Source of the DNA: Tilletia caries
Taxonomy: Eukaryota; Basidiomycota; Exobasidiomycetes; Tilletiales; Tilletiaceae
Length of the DNA: 64,000 nt
Assembly (NCBI GenBank): GCA_032718865.1
Contig: JALUTQ010000001.1
Location: 310,001 to 374,000 of the forward strand
Direction of reading: 5' to 3'
Shown here piece after piece: positions 53,201 to 64,000 of this stretch. The notes below the pieces were generated by a model. That model did not search any database and was not told where the DNA came from. It saw only the letters and a list, made by a program, of their open reading frames with translations. Each line of letters starts with the position of its first letter. Position 1 is the stretch's first letter. The translations under genes and the position numbers were made by a program.

Positions 53201-54599
53201 CGGAATGTATCTGCCTTCACGTCTTGAGAGGACCTAGACGAAATCGGACCCACGCTCCCCTGGCTGACGACAGGACGAATGGATGCATTGGCGAAAGAGC
53301 TCATACTCGTCGAGCGTGAAGGAGCGTCATGCAGTTTAATGGGTGGAGCCGAAATCTTCCGCAACGTCGACGATGACAGGCGCGGATCGGATTTTGGTTC
53401 ATCGTTGTTGTCCGTTCCATTCGTGGTGAAAGTGTAGTAGGACTTGCCATTGGGAAGCATTCTTTTGGTGAGGCTCTGCGTGCGGATTTGTACGTCGAAT
53501 TCCCGCTTCTTCTCCTCGCTGAGAGATTCTCGGCGCTTGGGACTGATTACAGCGGCGTGCTCGCTTTTCTGCCGGCGTAAACCAACTGCGGTCTTGGCTC
53601 GCGCCAAGATACCGAGCTTGTTGGTCGACTGGGTCTGAGGCTCGTCCCAAAGAAGATGTCCATGCTCTGAAGATACCGGCGTGATCGCCTGTCGCACGGA
53701 CTCGTTCCGTACATGTGATGACTCTGAAGACATCGGAAGAGTGACTTGACGAGGCGACCGTTGAGGGCCTGTGTCTCGAAGGAAGTCTACCAGCTATAGG
53801 AAGACGATGTGAGTCAGTTTAGGCTTGCATCTATGTCAGATTTCCTGTCTGTTCGACTCACAGCACTGGTTTGTGTTCGTGGCTTCCGCGGTTCGTCCAG
53901 AAGGTCGTGTGGCGGTTCTGTATCGTTCGAAGTGTCGAGATCCTCCTGCTCCGAGCAGCTGTCTGTGTTGCTTCGATGACGAAGAGACGTTCGCGTAGGT
54001 GACAGAAAACTTGACGAATCGTCAAGTCGACCGACGGCGCTGATCTTGATCCCGGACTTTTCATGCCGCAGACTTGATCCTTCCCGAAGGCTCGCTCGGT
54101 CCTCCACGCCGCCTTTCGGAATGAGATTCGTGTGGCTGTTGGCGCTGGGCGCATAGCCAACGAGAGAGTCCACGGACATGGCCGAGAGCGCTATGCTTCG
54201 TCGCTTCCGTGATGTCGAGGTGTTGAGAAAGGACGGAGTGTGGGTCTCCGCAGGGGAGACGCCAGGAGTGTGGAGACTTGGGGGTGGGCTCATGTAGCGA
54301 CCCATGGCAGGCTGCCCGCTGCCGCGTTTTATGCGATCCAGGAGATCAGGAACTGGGATGCCCGAAACTGGGATGAGATCTACACGGTCCGTGGGATGAG
54401 ATGTTTGCGGCCCGTGTCTGGGGGCCTGCGCGCGAGCCAAGGGATTAGCGAGAGACGTAGTACAACTGTTGAGATGAGGGACGAAAACGTGAGGGTGGCC
54501 GGGCCCTTTCAGAAAATCGTACAGAGGCCGAAGAGTCGAGGTGAGGAGGGTGAGGCGACACTGCGTGTCAAGCGGAAGGGAGAGGTGGGGGGTGGCCAA
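50212..54599 (-). CDS. Large Ser-rich protein, unknown function
   Basis: Two exons (54599-53862 and 53793-50212, 69-bp intron, frame closes) give 1439 residues. Almost all is Ser/Pro/Thr-rich and probably disordered. Ordered-looking pieces: the N-terminal MATPHLSLPLDTQCRLTLLT and LRPLYDFLKG; a basic-acidic segment KKREFDVQIRTQSLTKRMLP with GKSYYTFTTN at about 320-350; a helical, coiled-coil-like region AALRAALEAMRAQCMIAE through ARRNAEALEKAQEALEAAW at about 965-1015. Many RxxS and SP sites suggest regulation by phosphorylation. No family recognised. The 54599 start includes sequence that looks like disordered protein, so the true start could be a later Met, such as MGRYMSPPP. Confidence 0.75.
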
Positions 54600-56419
54600 G
54601 ATAGAAGTTGGAGGACGGTCCCTCCGATTTTAAAGCAACAAGCAACCACCGCCCGCGAAGCCTGGAGGCGTGATGGTTCTGTCAAGGACTGACACGCATC
54701 AGTCTCTCGTAGGCTACGCGATATTTTTCTCCCCGCTACTCACACCGTACTGCGGGTCCGAGCAGACCTGTAGCCAAGTTCTGCCACTCTTTCGAGTTCG
54801 AACAAGGGGTAGGCTGGGAGGTTGGCGGCGAATGGGTCAAGGAGGAAATGTGGAAATGACCAACTCAGAATTAATGCTGCCAGTAAAAAAAAGTCGTCAG
54901 CTGCCAATGAATGACCTTCGAAGATACGCGAGGTACAGAGAGGAAAGCTAACAGGAGCGAGGAGAAAAGGTGAAGTGGAGAAGAGGCGGAAGGGATGGAG
55001 CGGAGGAGCGATGAAGAGAAGAGTAAAGTTAGGGCGGCGCCAAAGCGGGCAATGATATGCTTCAACAGTCCAGGAGGTGGTGGGGATCTGGGCAATCTGA
55101 ATGTCAATATGGTGTTGACTGTTGCACCTTGCAAACAGGAAGTCAGAAGTCAGTAGTGAGCTGGAAAAAGGAGTCGAAGTGACGATGTGAGATGTGAGAT
55201 GCGAGCGGTGAGTGGTGAGCAAGGAAGATAGCCTGTTCACGCGGGAAAGAGGCGCAGGGAACCTTCAGCTGAAGCACAGACGGCTTGTGAGCCACACCCA
55301 CAAAGTGCGCTGCCGTCCAGTGCTGCTGGGCCCCATAGGGAGTAAGTAGTAAGGCGGTTAGCGAATAATCTGCAAGTCAGTCATCTTGTCTTGGTGGAAG
55401 GTTTCCAACGAGAAGCCGAGCAACAAGGTCGAACGTCGAACGCCTGTCACCCACCGTCACCAGCAACCTGCTCGTCGCTCACCGCTCACCCAGCATGTCG
55501 GTTTCTTCCACGCGAAGACGTAGAGGCTGCTGAGGCTCGCTTAACACTGAGAATTGAGGCTTCCGGACGGGACAAAGGGGTTCCCAGCATGGGCTGATGG
55601 GTCGGGGGAGGGGGCTTGCTTTTTGTTGAAAGTTCGCGCGTTGTTTGCTCCGATGACCGTTAAACCTTGGTGAGACCTCCTTGCGCCTGCCTGGCGCGGG
55701 GTGGCCAAACCATCTCGCTACGTGCTCGGGTTGACTGGGTCTCCCCTGCGCGGTTGCTCTCTTCCCATGCTGGCCCACGTCCGTGCAAGGCAAGACCTGA
55801 TGGTGAACTTGAGCAAGGTTCAGATCGAGAGGTGGTGATGGTCGGGAAGATCGTCTCATGCATTATATTCTCAACATCTCTCACCCCTACTGCTGCATCT
55901 GTGACTATCAGAACCTTTGAGATGGACCTAGGCTTGAACTTAAGAATTGATGAAAGACTGTATATGCGTTCGAGGCTACGGGCATTGAAAAGGATTGTTC
56001 GCGGGCGATGCGTCATGCGGCAGACGCCCAGCGAGAACGATGTTGGTTGGAGGGTAAGGACCGTGTGGCGATGTTTCCTGCTTGAGCCGGGGGGGGGGGG
56101 GGTATGTAAATGCCTTGGTACTCCATCCGTTGGTTGGAGGTGTTGAATATAAAGATAAGTTGCTGGGTGCTGGCGAGACCGACCAGTCAAGTCCGGACAG
56201 TAGTTTGCCTTGTCCGAGTACCCCTGCGAAGGACGTGGAAAGAAAGAGAAGAATGTCGCCCGTGTGTAGATTAAATTGAAGTAAAAGAGTGTGAAGAGCG
56301 GTGGGCTGTTGGAAAGAGCCGTGTATCGAATTCGTTTGATGTTGAAGCGTTGAAGAGTTGATGTTGACGAGTTGATCCTGATGAGTTGCCGAGCTCCAGG
56401 GGAAGCTGATGGCCCTCAT
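54600..56419. other. Intergenic, 1.8 kb
   Basis: Upstream of the 1439-residue gene and downstream of the next - strand gene. Contains a G homopolymer of about 14 bases at 56089-56102. Short open frames overlap on both strands with no motif. An unannotated non-coding RNA cannot be excluded. Confidence 0.4.
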
Positions 56420-58997
56420 TCATGTCCCGAACGGGGCACCGAGTCGAGGCGACCCGAACCGCGACATAGCAGGACATGACGAGACTGGAGCGCCCCCATC
56501 GGTAATGAGAGCGAGATGACGCGTTCGGGCTTCCCAACCAGCCTTGAGCTCGTGGAACGGCAGAGAGATCGCCCCCGAGCCTGACTTGTCGGTGACCAAA
56601 GCAGTGTGTCCTGGCGAGGCCAACGCTCCATGACCACTAAAATCAGCCTGCTGTCGGAGGTCGCTCGCGCTCGGACGTAATCGTAGGGCAGCTGTCGAGT
56701 CTACGCAAGGCAACGGCAAAGGCTTGCCCGACCTCAACTGAGCTGTGAAAGACTCCGGCGATGCCAGGAAAGCACACGAGTCCTCGGAGGATTCCCACGG
56801 CGACATCGTGAGCATATGAGCCGGGATCGTGGGCGTCGAAGGTGCGGTAGAACATTCTGTGCGCGCGTCTCCGTCGGGGTCCGTGTCCGCACCCGCCGTG
56901 CACGATCGCAAGCGCAAGTGTCGAGATGTCTCCGGCGAATACGGCGACATTTCCCATTCATCCAACGAACACCGTGCCGAGCTCCATCCCTTGCCAGTGC
57001 TATATCTTCCAGCGGCCGGATTCGGCGTCTCCGCTGCTGCTGGCTCGCACACGAACGGATCTTGCGCGACGACTGCCCGCGCGGCATCCTGGGTTTGAAG
57101 CCGACCGCGAAGGAGCCGACTGAACCTTGCTGCAGCGCTGAGCCGAATGCTGCTTCCGGTGCTGTGCGAGCGCGTCGGAAGCGCAGGAGCGTGTACAGGG
57201 TGCAGGGGACCTTGCGCAAATGTGACTCGGTCTGCGCCGGTCTGGGACCGCGGCCGGCCAGTGACGGGATAGTTGTGGAAGCTTTGTAGATGCGAAGCAA
57301 CGGACCCCATTAGAGCGATACCCACGCCGCTCGTCGCAGTGGTAGGCCAGACAGGAGTGAAAACTTGCTCATCCAGGATACTCTTCACTACAACAAACGT
57401 GTCGGTTCCCACTTTGACGTTGACCGAGCCGACATGCTTAAACATGTTGTCGAAGGCAGCGTGGTCGGAGTTCGCCTTTGCAGCAGAAGGGAGGGAAGTA
57501 TCGGAGTTGGCTCGAGCTCTTCTCTTGACGTGGGGCAAGAAGGTCGAATCGGCAAGAATCAAGGGCGGAGGTGGTGGAGCGGCTGTCGAAGCGGCCCGAT
57601 GTCGACTGGCGCGATTTATGCCGAACGAGGGGGCCCGGGCTCTGTATTTAGGTTTGGGAGGCAGTGGAGTTCGATTTTCCTTAACCTCATCGTCCGCAGC
57701 ACAGTCGGGCATCGCAGCTGGTACTGTCGCCTCGGCCTTCGAAAGATCCGATGTCAGACCCCTGAAGGGCGAACCCAGTTCCAGACCAGCCTTCGCTATC
57801 CGACGAGGAGACCCATCCCCTGGATGCTGAGGTGCAGATGGTGCATCGATATCGTCGAGTGAAGGCAGTTGGAGATTGGCAAGCTGAACGCGGTACGGCC
57901 TTTTGCTGATGTCGGAGTCAGGGTAGAAATGAGCGATCCAGGCTTTTCTTTGGGCCGCAATGATGATGCTGGTGGGCGAGCAGAACTCTGAGGACCGTTC
58001 GGGTGTGACGAAGCCCTTCGTGATGGGAGTGACAAAGCTGGAGTCTGTCTCTTGCTTTTTCGACGATGTGGCCCTGGCCGGCGTTTCTTCGACGTGCGCG
58101 TCCGCCAATGGCAACGTCTTTGGCGAGACTTGACCGGCTGATAATTTCCGAGCGGGCTCTTCCCCATCCTGCAGGTCTTCAGGTCCCCAGGACGCCCAGC
58201 TATCGTTCAGCATCCACCATGGTCCATCACCGTCCACGCCCTTTCCATCTTGATCAGCTGCAGACTGTTGCCCATCCGTAATGTGGGCCGCAGACAGCAA
58301 GGCCGGAGCACTGTCGTCTTCACAGGCGGAAGGAGGCAGTAGCAATGTCGGAACGACTGGGAGTGGAGCTGGTGCGAGCGTCGTCTGCGGAGGCGTCGTC
58401 GAGATTTGTTCTCGGAGGCGGAAAAAGTCGGCCAGCGCGAGGGCCGCAGGCGAGTCCGGACCCAGCGAATCACCCCGCCCATCCGAAGATCCTACGGGAC
58501 TGTCATGATCTCCCTCTTCGTCTGATGTATCCTCCTCCTCCTCCTCCTCCTTCTTGTTCAAAGCCACCTGCAGATCTTGTGTTCCCGCAAGGGCGCGGAG
58601 AAAAGCCGGTGCGTCAAGAGTCAATCCGAGAGCGCCCTCCGCCGGAAGCGATGCATCTTGTTCGGACTGAGAAACCTTTGGTTCTGCTTCGACGTCTTGA
58701 TCCGGGCCAAGCGAGAGCTCGGATCCAATCCGGCCTGGCGCACTGATGAAATGGGTGCGGAAGATGAGAGGCGTCACCGGAGAGGTAGCAGTGGGTGATG
58801 ACCGAGGCGACAGGTCATCGACAGCGTCCGGTGTGCTGGGATTTGAACACGAGCGGGAGTCTGCAGAGGCCCCGAAGTGTAAGCTGTTCTGTGTGTATGG
58901 TAGAAGTAGATTGGAAGGGACACTTACACTGCGACTCCGACCGGATCGATGCGATTGAGGGATCGCGCGACTCGTCGAGATGCTGCTTGACAGACAT
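56420..58997 (-). CDS. Low-complexity protein, unknown function
   Basis: Read as two exons (58997-58928, 58860-56420), 836 residues, beginning MSVKQHLDESRDPSI. The single-exon alternative starts at 59065 but would translate a 67-bp stretch with a strong GTAAGT donor and CTGCAG acceptor, so I prefer the spliced start. Mostly Ser/Pro/Ala-rich; an acidic run KKEEEEEEDTSDEE sits at about 120-135. A short conserved-looking part, IIAAQRKAWIAHFYPDSDIS with RPYRVQLANLQLPSLDDI, lies near 320-360, and FDNMFKHVGSVNVKVG with DTFVVVKSILDEQVFTPVW near 495-530. Family not recognised. Confidence 0.7.
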
Positions 58998-60466
58998 GAC
59001 GGGCGGGGGGCAGTAATCGAGAAGATAGAAGGGCGGACTGGCCAGAGTGGAAGGCATCCCCACAAGAAGGCTTTCGGATGGTGAAGTGGCAGGTTGTAGA
59101 GTCCGAAAGAAGTCGACGTTCAGGAACGTGAATGCTTGCTCTCTATGCCGTGATAGAGAATTGGAAGCTGAGGAAGGATTAAAAGTCAAAAGGAGATGGA
59201 AGGAGAGCTCGTCTAGAGTCAAAGGGAAGGGGAGACGAGGTCAAAACAAGGCGGTGAGTTGGAGGTCGGGAAGCTTCAGAAATATGGGCGGGGAGGGGGG
59301 GAACGTGAGGCAAAGACTTAAGAGTTCAGCGAAGCTCAAAAGAAAGAGAGGACAAAGAAGAGAAGTTCGTGATCAGTGGGCCAGTCCACCCCTTCGATCC
59401 CCCACCCGCAGCTATGCATCTGCTTGCGGCAAGTGTGAACCTTCTTGATGATAGCGCTGAGTGATGTCTGACATGATCTTGATGAGGGCCTGACAGGGTA
59501 ACCTTCACTTGGGTCTCTGAGCTCTCTCCCGAGCCCTCGTGGCCTGGGAGCAGGCGAGCCGCGAGATCCTTGGTGCTGCTGCTCGACGGTAACAAAGGCC
59601 CGAACCCCTCTCATTCCAAAATTGTCAGCACATCAGCTCGAAGGACAAGGAGAAGAAGTGTGAGCGTTCGCATGGACCGACTCTCTGACGGGTGGTCCCA
59701 AGACAAAACAAGGAACACAACCGCTTGCGCCAAAAGGGTCGCCAACCGGAAAGATACAGCAGCGGTGGGGTCCAGCGTCCGGGAGAGAGGCGCAGTAGTG
59801 ATGGCGGGGCTGAATGACCTGCCGAAGATCAGGGGCCGAACATAAGAAGGAAATGTATGAGCGTACGAGCCGGTCGTTGAGCATGGTTCCCTTGCATAAA
59901 CCCACCGGTCCAGACAGGTAGCCTTCATTCCTTCAGACGAAACTTCCGTGCATCCCTGTTACGCCTCTCACGAGAGTAAGTGAGGCCCCCTTCCGTCATA
60001 CCTCTTCGCAGGTTTCGGTCATGGGGTGGTTGTGTGTGTGTGTGTGTGTGTGGTGGTTCAACGGTAGGACGCTCATCCACCGCTGTGAAGCTTGTCGAGA
60101 GCAACAAAGGAGGTCCTTGCGTCCCTGCCTCTCCAACGACGCTTCAGCCGAACGGGGATACACTTCAGACTTGTTCTCCCACGCGCCAAAGGGCGCCAGC
60201 TGTCTCTTTCATCGCCGAGTCTCCTTCAAGGCGAGGCTGTGTGGCTCTTGCGCTCAGTCGTCTATATGTAATCCACCTCAGACCTCAACTTGGCTTCTCT
60301 CTTCTCATCCGCCGCCCGTTTTACGCCTCTATCGCCTATATACGTCCTACAGCGCCCACGCCCAAGACGAAAGAGTATCTGCCTTTCCGCACTCTCCCAG
60401 AGACCAATGGCCCAGACGCAGCAAGTGAGAAGTTTTGGTTGTACCGACTTTCTTGAACTTGGTAAT
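58998..60466. other. Intergenic, 1.5 kb
   Basis: Between the 836-residue gene and CDC55, both on -. Contains a (GT)n microsatellite at about 60030-60050. No gene recognised; several overlapping open frames lack motifs. Confidence 0.45.
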
Positions 60467-62630
60467 TCATTGCGATGGACCACGTGAGAACAGGAACAGA
60501 TTGTTTGTCGCCGCGATCTGGGGAAGAGGGAGGAGAAGGAGGTGTTCGTGTTCAGTCGGGTGGATTCGCTGATCATTTTTACTCGGACGCGCCGGGATTG
60601 AAACTGAAACGAGACTCACCGCAATCGTGTGCTCCCGTGGGTGAAAGCTCGCGTGCAGAATCTTCTTGTTGAAGTCCTGAAAAGGGGGGGACGCGCACAA
60701 GAAAATCGACATTCAGTAACAGTAAGGGGAGCCAAACACCAAACACCAAAGAGCCTGGTGATAAAGGAAAGAAAAGACTCACCACATTATCCGTATTCAC
60801 CTGTGTCACCACACCAGGCGATCCCTTCCCCTTGCCCTTCCCCGCCGCATTTCTCTTGGCCTTAAAAGCGCTCTTATCCGCCTGCAGCACCACATCACTC
60901 GCATCATCCTTGTCAAAGACATGGAAGTAATTGTTGTAGCTGCCCGTGAGCACCTTGCTGCCATCGGGCCCCCAGAGCGCCTCAAACTTGTCAAAGATGC
61001 TGTCGTTCTCGTACAGGTCGCACAATTTTGATCGGAGGTGGTCATGGATGTTGATCGTCTTCACCGGCTTCGAGTCCATGTTGATGTCCCAGATCTTGAG
61101 GGTCAGGTAGTCGCGCGACAGGATGTACCGCCCGTCTCGGCTGAACTTGACGTCGGAAACACTGCTGATGATCTCGCTGAAGAACGACTTGGTGGATGGG
61201 TCCTCCTCTTCCTCAAACACTATATGTAGTCGTTATAGTATGATACTCGTCAGATTCAATCGGAAGCTACGTGCCAATCTCGCCAAGACGGAAGGAAAAG
61301 CAGAACTCACACTTTGCATGTTGGTCGCACAGAGCTGACTCGCGCATATCTGCAAGCTTGATGGTCCCCTTCGAGCTCGAGTAGACAAAGTGGTTGCAGT
61401 GTTGCGGGTGGAACTCAGCAGCAGTGATGACTTCTGTCAGCTCCTCCATGTTCACAGGCTTGATATCGACAATGTCTGTTGAGGGAAGAAAAAAAAGGAG
61501 AGAGGAACAGAAAGCCTGAGTCAGTACCAAAGTAGAACACAGCGCGAGGAAAACAGACGAGGCCGATTGAAAACACCACACGCACTGAAGCTTCGATCGC
61601 TGCTGTTCAAGTTCCAGAGGTTGATGCGCAAGTCGTCCGTGCTGATGTACGTCTCTCCATCCGAGTTGACCGAGATGGAGTTGATGTGGTACGCATGCGC
61701 GTTCGCGTACCTCCGTCTCGGTACAGCCGCGACGATGTTATCGTGCTGGGTCATCCGGGGCAGGCGCAGACTCGTGCCTGAGCCCACCACCGGCGTCGGG
61801 ATCGTTAACATCGAAGGGTCCAAATGAGGGGTCGCTGATTGCCAGCCGTTGGAGAGGTTGTTCTCTGCGACCACTTTGAGCGTCTTCTCGAACACCTTCC
61901 ATAGCTTGATCGTCTTGTCTGTAACGGTGGATGGAAGCAGAGAGTGAGATGGTGATGGTCTTGTAGTGCGGCTGCTGAGCCGAGGGCTCAAGCATGTCAT
62001 GAGGCGGCCGACTCACCATTTGTGGACAGGAGGAAATGTGCAGCATTCTGACGTCTGCACCACTTGATCTTGTTGATCTTCTCCTCAATTTCCAGTGATT
62101 TCAGATAGTCGAACTCTGGCTCGTGCGATTGGAACTCGGTGTGGAATTTGTATTCGCATCCCTTTTTCTGGTCGCGCAAGGAGAGGAGAAACGAAAGTTT
62201 AGCCTCCCTTGATGCACTGCGCGCGCATATAAGCCAACAGTATGCAACGTCCAACGTACTGATTCGTTCCTTTCGAACAAGACGACTCGACCTCCCTTGT
62301 CACCTGTTGCGAGGTAATCACCGGTGTGATCGAACTCGACAGTGGAGATGATATCAGCTGCAGAGGGTTCGAGTAACAAAAAGCGATAGCGCGTCAGCAC
62401 TCCAACATATGCCATCTTTACGTGTGATCTGTGCACAGTTCGCCTCCTACTGCGTCGCGCTTGCGCGCGAGCTGGCGGTTCCATAGCGTCTGTTGCTTTT
62501 TTCCATGGCCGCCACGCCGGGTGTGATGGGGTGCGATAAACTCACCTTCGGTGATATCGTCGACCTCGCCCTTGTCGCCGAAGCACTGTGCGAACTTCCA
62601 TCCGCCTGAGGGATCAGATTCCTTGTCCAT
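60467..62630 (-). CDS. CDC55: Protein phosphatase 2A regulatory B subunit (B55/Cdc55)
   Basis: A WD40 beta-propeller that targets PP2A to substrates in mitosis, morphogenesis and stress signalling. Eight exons (62630-62546, 62357-62260, 62167-62017, 61918-61586, 61475-61311, 61219-60783, 60676-60620, 60517-60467), all phases consistent, give 458 residues; human B55 has about 447. Diagnostic segments: [143 protein letters not shown] and the end [27 protein letters not shown]. The last exon adds RGPSQ beyond the usual end. Intron-rich compared with its neighbours. Confidence 0.97.
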
Positions 62631-64000
62631 CTGTGTGTCGTGTGTAAGGGGAAAAAGAAGGAGAAGTTGTGCGGGGCGAAGGTAGGGTAAAGTGGCTTGT
62701 GCGTAGTTGGCAGTGGTGGCTTAGTGCTTGGCTGGGATGTCGTGCACGGAGGTCGCAGGTTCGATCAAAAGGAGCAGGCGACGGTGAAGAAAGTGTAGAG
62801 AGATGAGAAGTTGATGATCGCGCTAGAAAAGGTACGCGGGTATCGAAGCAGAGATGACCAGGCACGCGTATCCGGGTGTCAGAAAACCGAGAGAGTTGCT
62901 GGGAGAGAAGATGAGAATTGCGCGTGCGGGATTGTACGCGGGATGGAAGGAAGTAGATGGAAGTGAGGCAGCACAGGTACGAGAAGAGGTGAGCACGCGC
63001 ATGATCTTGGTTGGTAATTGTTGGCCACCTTGCAAACAGGGTGACTGTATGCTGCTAAGCATGCATGATGATCGACTCACAAAAAAGCGGGAGCGCAGGC
63101 AGAGAGGATAGGAATCGGAATAGTCCTGGTGGTAACGGACAAACTGTGAAGGGTAATGTGCGGTCGAAGAACAGCGCTTGGGGTTCGTGCTGCGCGGGAC
63201 TTGCTGATGTGCGTGGGGTTGATCAGCAACGGGCGGTGATGGTATCCCTCCTATGAAATTCGTGAGAAGGGAAGAACGTGGTGGTGGGTGTGCGGATGTA
63301 CGTGTTGGTTCAGGTCTGGTGTCGATTGGATGTTGAACTCCGTCAGGTCCGAGCGCGAGGGTGGGGGTGATGCTGTTAGGAATGTTGTTCTCTGACTGTC
63401 AGACAGGGTCGCATGGGAGTCAGTGAGAAGCGCGTCCTTGGGAGCGAGGGGACGCCCTGTTGAATACGCACTGCGGTGAAGAATGTTGTTGGCTGTTGCT
63501 GTGAAGCAGACGGTCCGGATGGGTCGGGGTTGGGCGGTTGGGCAGGCAGGCGTGTGTGTGTGCGTGCGCGCGTGCGTGCGTGGTTTGGCTGGTGATGATG
63601 TTTTGGGCAGAAAGCGCGTCGGTGTTTGTGGAACAGATTTGCCTGCCTACTGCTGACGGGGGAGGGTGCGGTGAAGAGTGGTGAGGTGGTCGTCGTCGTC
63701 GTTGTCGTCGTGCTTCACGCTGAAGCTGATGCTGATGCTGTTGGCGGTCACAGCCAGGAGTCAGTCGATGCGAGCGGGCGGGCACTGGGCAGGTGAGGAG
63801 AGCAAATTCAGATCTGCGGATCGAACGAGGGAACGGCACATTCCTCAGTCCGCACTCCCTCCCGCTCACAACACACACTGACACCTCAACATCCACACTC
63901 AGCCTCACGCGCGCTCATGTCAATAACACACGCTCATCCACACGCTCTCTCTCTCTCATCTACGGGGGCTCCAATGCTGCCTGTGCAATCCTGACGCGAG
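62631..64000. other. CDC55 promoter region to window edge
   Basis: About 1.4 kb. Contains a TG/CG microsatellite at about 63551-63580 and GTCGTC triplet repeats near 63690-63710. The longest open frame (63420-63908, -) is His/Arg/Pro-rich with no motif and is probably not a gene. Confidence 0.45.

Noticed and set aside
63420..63908. 162-residue ORF on - upstream of CDC55
   Set aside because: His/Pro/Arg-rich reading of microsatellite-like DN; no domain, no splice support, lies in the promoter region.

Overview
This is eukaryotic nuclear DNA from a fungus. Genes are dense on both strands and carry short (about 45-120 bp) GT-AG introns. The protein set (PIF1 helicase, MTD1, MFAP1, FAT1, sterol O-acyltransferase, PP2A B subunit) and the transposons (Ty1/copia, KDZ with cysteine clusters) point to Basidiomycota. 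A relic in which the fatty-acid-synthase beta C-terminus runs in frame into the alpha N-terminus suggests a lineage with a fused FAS polypeptide, as in Ustilaginomycotina. That last step is inference.

Left arm (1-21.4 kb): a PIF1 helicase running off the left edge (-); a 1.9-kb DNA-transposon relic with 60-bp terminal inverted repeats and a 7-bp target duplication (1709-3603); an acidic protein of unknown function (+); a 1711-residue ankyrin/RCC1/BTB protein like IBTK (-); NAD-dependent methylene-THF dehydrogenase MTD1 (-) only 80 bp from the divergent splicing factor MFAP1 (+); very-long-chain acyl-CoA synthetase FAT1 (-); a putative secreted Gly-rich protein (-).

Middle (21434-44141): one 22.7-kb nested insertion. 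A Ty1/copia element (- strand) duplicated the target GATGG (21429-21433 and 44142-44146). Its 5' LTR (43649-44141) is intact. Its 3' LTR is complete but cut into three pieces: 442 bp at 21434, 11 bp at 22411 and 42 bp at 38560. Between pieces one and two lies a 535-bp 5'-truncated LINE end. Between pieces two and three lies a 16.1-kb element whose ends look like a Helitron2/Helentron: a 13-bp inverted repeat that is terminal on the left and subterminal on the right, followed by a GC hairpin 6-7 nt from the right end. This element carries a frameshifted hypothetical gene, a KDZ transposase, hairpin modules, an AT-rich palindromic block, and a patchwork of intron-bearing relics of host genes: FAS beta/alpha, glycogen debranching enzyme, RPA49, malate synthase, ammonium transporter, Rrp8, Hsp70, ASF1 and 2-methylcitrate dehydratase. 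No Rep/helicase was seen in it. This gene-fragment-collecting element is the main discovery candidate. The LTR pieces appear identical to the intact LTR, so the stack looks recent.

Right arm (44.1-64 kb): a peroxisomal-type acyl-CoA thioesterase (-), a sterol O-acyltransferase (-), two large low-complexity proteins of unknown function (-), and the PP2A regulatory B subunit CDC55 (-). FAT1, the thioesterase and the sterol acyltransferase all handle acyl-CoA, which may be coincidence. Exon limits were read by hand from splice signals and reading-frame continuity; no alignment or database search was run.
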